Notes under the pieces: generated by a model
What the model saw: the letters and a program-made list of their open reading frames with translations, nothing else
The model's database searches: none
Told to the model about the DNA's origin: nothing
Assembly (NCBI RefSeq): GCF_003268025.1
Contig: NZ_QLUW01000001.1
Span: forward strand, 1,860,001 to 1,924,000
DNA length: 64,000 bases
DNA from: Paenibacillus montanisoli
GTDB taxonomy: Bacteria; Bacillota; Bacilli; Paenibacillales; Paenibacillaceae
Reading direction: 5' to 3'
Program-made: the position numbers and the translations under genes
Shown here: positions 62,150 through 64,000 of the stretch, one piece after another
Layout of the letters: every line of letters begins with the position of its first letter
Position numbering within the stretch: position 1 is the first letter of the stretch

Positions 62150-62198
62150 GCGAAACAGGCTGCCATAATAATGGCAACCTGTTGTCATTTAGCGAAGA
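62150..62198 (+). repeat. Separator hairpin (ACAGGCTGCCATAATAATGG)
   Basis: GAAACAGGCTGCCATAATAA then TGGCAACCTGTTGTCATTTA; last member of the 57.6-62.2 kb series. Confidence 0.5.
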
Positions 62199-62211
62199 GT
62201 ATCATTAATCA

Positions 62212-62330
62212 TCAATGGTTTTTTCGGTTCTGGTTTATTTGCTCATCCCAACGATGCTCTGGCACAAATCCAAGGATTTTTCCGCTTTGGAGCAATCATG
62301 AAAACTCTCATTTGCGGATACGCGGACTTC
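62212..62330 (-). pseudogene. C-terminal relic of an NAD-dependent epimerase
   Basis: The minus strand matches 12843-12916 (3' end of the intact epimerase gene) with about two mismatches and one deleted A in an A6 run over 73 nt. The deletion breaks the frame (ANESFHDCSKAEK then shift); in the restored frame it continues ILGFVPEHRWDEQIN to a stop at 62212-62214. Origin must be a close relative of the 12 kb gene, since its last residues differ. It is bounded on its 5' side by repeat half-copy R7. Confidence 0.8.
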
Positions 62331-62337
62331 ATTCGGA

Positions 62338-62358
62338 CAATGTTCTTGACAACCGACA
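62338..62358 (+). repeat. TTCTTGTC-family element, copy R7 (end only)
   Basis: CAATGTTCTTGACAACCGACA: the right-end motif ATGTTCTTGTCxCCCGACA with two changes, abutting the epimerase relic. Confidence 0.45.
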
Positions 62359-62364
62359 TTTGCT

Positions 62365-63441
62365 CTACTTCGTGATTCCCGTCTCTTCAATATCCATCTT
62401 TACTTTTATTTTGACGTTTAATGAGCTATATTCTTTTTTCCATTCCTCTTCGTTCCAATTTCTCGTTTTGCTCCTAACGAAATCCCCCAAGCCGAGCGGG
62501 TCGATTCCTTCTTTCTGAAACTTTTCGATAAGTTCGGTTCCAGAATCGATGAGATCTTTTTCGAAACTAGTTTCGATTTTCTTAATCATTTGTCTAGTCA
62601 AGGTCACCGCCTTTGAATCGACAATTCGGGCTTTTAACCGAAGGTTCAACGAAACGTTTGAACCTTCCGTATCTTTCTCGATCCGAAAACGCACTTTTGA
62701 GCCTATAACTTCGACTGCAACATACGTTCCGTTGTTCAGCTTCGTCTCAAGAGCACCGTGCTTCACATTTTCCTTAAGCAGCTTCATGACCCGCATCTGC
62801 TTTTCGTTCAGCTTCGCGACATATTTGTCATCCTTGAACAAAGCTAGACCGGCAATGTAAATGTGATCATCCTTTATTTGAAGCATTGGCAAATAAGGAT
62901 CCATTCCTTTGCCCAGATAGGCGTACCCGAACTCATGAAGATTTTGACTGGGAACAAGCTTGTTCCGTTCGTTCATGTCGAGCAAGTTATACAAGTACAA
63001 CCCTTTTTCTTCATCCGAGCTGAAATTTTTCCGCAGCACTTCCTTTGCATTTCCGTCAACAACGGCCAAATACATCCTTCGAGAAGCTTGTGCGTCGCGC
63101 AAAACCATATCTAACTCGTTCCGTACCCCTTTTGCCGCCAGATCTGTTCCAATTAATACCACCGAAAGCTTTCCCGCATTGAGGGGTTTGTCCATTCGAG
63201 TGTTCATTAGCTCGATAATCCCCACGCTTGTATGGCCGACCTTCGAGAGCAATTGATTGGAGATCGAGCCGGGTTTGCCGGTCTGAAACCTGGTCGTCGC
63301 AAGCGTAATTTCGATTTGATCGTTCTGAGCTTCATCGAAGGCACAGACGATAAACAAGGTAATTCTGTCCAAGATCTGTTGATTGGCGCACCCGGTTAAT
63401 AGGAGACAGCTGACCGCAAGCATAAGAAAAATACGGCTCAT
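62365..63441 (-). CDS. Ger(x)C-family spore germination lipoprotein
   Basis: 358 aa. Signal peptide with lipobox LLTGC (Cys18), then GerC fold (RITLFIVCAFDEAQ, GKLSVVLIGTDLAAKG, SLNLRLKARIVDS). Sits on the outer face of the inner spore membrane as part of the germinant receptor. Start overlaps the stop of the gerB-type gene by 4 nt (ATGA). No gerA-type gene visible; it would lie outside the window or in the other flank of the operon. Confidence 0.88.
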   Translation of the reverse strand: MSRIFLMLAVSCLLLTGCANQQILDRITLFIVCAFDEAQNDQIEITLATTRFQTGKPGSISNQLLSKVGHTSVGIIELMNTRMDKPLNAGKLSVVLIGTDLAAKGVRNELDMVLRDAQASRRMYLAVVDGNAKEVLRKNFSSDEEKGLYLYNLLDMNERNKLVPSQNLHEFGYAYLGKGMDPYLPMLQIKDDHIYIAGLALFKDDKYVAKLNEKQMRVMKLLKENVKHGALETKLNNGTYVAVEVIGSKVRFRIEKDTEGSNVSLNLRLKARIVDSKAVTLTRQMIKKIETSFEKDLIDSGTELIEKFQKEGIDPLGLGDFVRSKTRNWNEEEWKKEYSSLNVKIKVKMDIEETGITK

Positions 63442-63998
63442 ACCGTTCTTCCCGCTTTCACTCTGACCATATCGACTAAAAAAACAAACGGGATGTACGC
63501 AAATATCATGTAAAAGCCGATTTGGGACAGCAGGTCTTGAAAAGCTTCAATATGATTGCGCCCTGCAATCAGGCTTACGGCGACAAACACCAAAATCAAG
63601 AATATCGGCAGAACGGTCCGCTGTTTAACGGCAAACATGATTTTGACTGCCCTGCTAGAAGCCCAAATACATAGGCATATAATTGGAATCACGAAAAAAA
63701 TTTGGGCAGACGCGCCAACGAATTCGAATCGATCGATAAAAGGGAACCGTACAAATTTATATTTGGTCAATTGCGGCCATATTTGAGTGGATAATTGTTC
63801 GAATTTGAACAATAACAATGAAAATAGAACAACGATGAGATAGGATACCGTCGTAACAAAATTGGCCAAGTGCGCCCATTTTTCCGACTTTTCAGGCGTT
63901 TTAATGAACGTATACACGAAGAAAAGTATTTCTACGCCAACATAAGGAAATGCCAGCTCCTTGACCGCCATAAGAAGCTCATTCAATGAATGATCCAT
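63438..63998 (-). CDS. GerAB-type germination permease (5' end beyond window)
   Basis: At least 186 aa of the C-terminal half, with hydrophobic segments and the YIPFVFLVDMVRVK ending typical of GerAB endospore permeases (APC fold). The visible ATG at 63998 is almost certainly internal because the protein is only half the usual 360 residues. Translation is coupled to the gerC-type gene. Confidence 0.82.
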   Translation of the reverse strand: MDHSLNELLMAVKELAFPYVGVEILFFVYTFIKTPEKSEKWAHLANFVTTVSYLIVVLFSLLLFKFEQLSTQIWPQLTKYKFVRFPFIDRFEFVGASAQIFFVIPIICLCIWASSRAVKIMFAVKQRTVLPIFLILVFVAVSLIAGRNHIEAFQDLLSQIGFYMIFAYIPFVFLVDMVRVKAGRTV

Positions 63999-64000
63999 GA

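Noticed and set aside
57630..62198. Separator repeats as true integron attC sites
   Set aside because: GTTAGCT does not fit GTTRRRY, paired core sites are not consistently found, and no integrase gene is present. Reported as cassette-like only.
1..64000. tRNA, rRNA or intact insertion sequences
   Set aside because: No cloverleaf or rRNA-like stretch noticed, and the only transposase sequence is a short IS3 fragment at 36.8 kb.

Overview
The window reads as chromosome from a spore-forming, low-to-medium GC Firmicute, most likely Paenibacillaceae (Paenibacillus or Cohnella type). The basis is AGGAGG-type ribosome sites with many TTG/GTG starts, perfect sigma-A promoters, a CcpA (cre) site, LplABC-type sugar transporter genes, Ger germination genes, Cse60-like and SASP-like sporulation genes, and Bacillus-type terminators. 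I found no tRNA, rRNA, CRISPR array or intact insertion sequence.

Region 1 (1-28.6 kb) is one dense metabolic island. It holds seven intact phytanoyl-CoA-dioxygenase-like (PhyH) Fe(II)/2-oxoglutarate oxygenases, five TIM-barrel sugar isomerase/epimerase-type proteins, three Gfo/Idh/MocA oxidoreductases, a medium-chain dehydrogenase, a tandem pair of enolase-superfamily acid-sugar dehydratase-like enzymes, an NAD-dependent epimerase, a cystathionine-gamma-synthase-family PLP enzyme, an LplB/LplC/LplA-type ABC importer, a DeoR repressor, a ferritin-like protein and a membrane desaturase/hydroxylase. The likely logic is import of a sugar-like or glycoside-like compound under catabolite control, oxidation and isomerisation by Gfo/TIM-barrel pairs, dehydration by the enolases, and oxygenation by the PhyH set. 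The substrate cannot be read from sequence. A duplicated promoter-plus-palindrome module (4.2 and 10.5 kb) marks two transcription units, and the 4.2 kb copy now precedes a decayed solute-binding-protein gene.

Region 2 (28.6-34.5 kb) is a patchwork: an exonuclease / winged-helix / possible Rad52-like trio abutting a truncated RraA-family gene, decayed and intact copies of an IDEAL-domain gene with paired palindromic operators, and the C-terminal scrap of another PhyH gene. Region 3 (34.5-42.5 kb) has three more Gfo/Idh/MocA genes separated by accessory genes (Xre/DUF2975 pair, phosphotransferase, secreted proteins) and relics (IS3 transposase, GlnQ).

Region 4 (42.5-54.5 kb) contains an EEP-family hydrolase lacking a key Glu, DUF3189, a broken SASP, two ankyrin genes, an eighth PhyH gene, three tandem amidohydrolases, LysR, a GreA-C-like gene, Cse60 and a GerAB scrap. 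A family of small hairpin elements built on TTCTTGTC/GACAAGAA is scattered through 36-48 kb. Region 5 (54.5-64 kb) has a membrane-anchored receiver protein, secreted proteins, and a run of single genes (phosphotransferase, secreted protein, formamidase, DinB, SF0329-like) separated by a recurring GCCCGTTAGCT / GGCTGCC hairpin repeat, then the end of a gerB-gerC operon that leaves the window.
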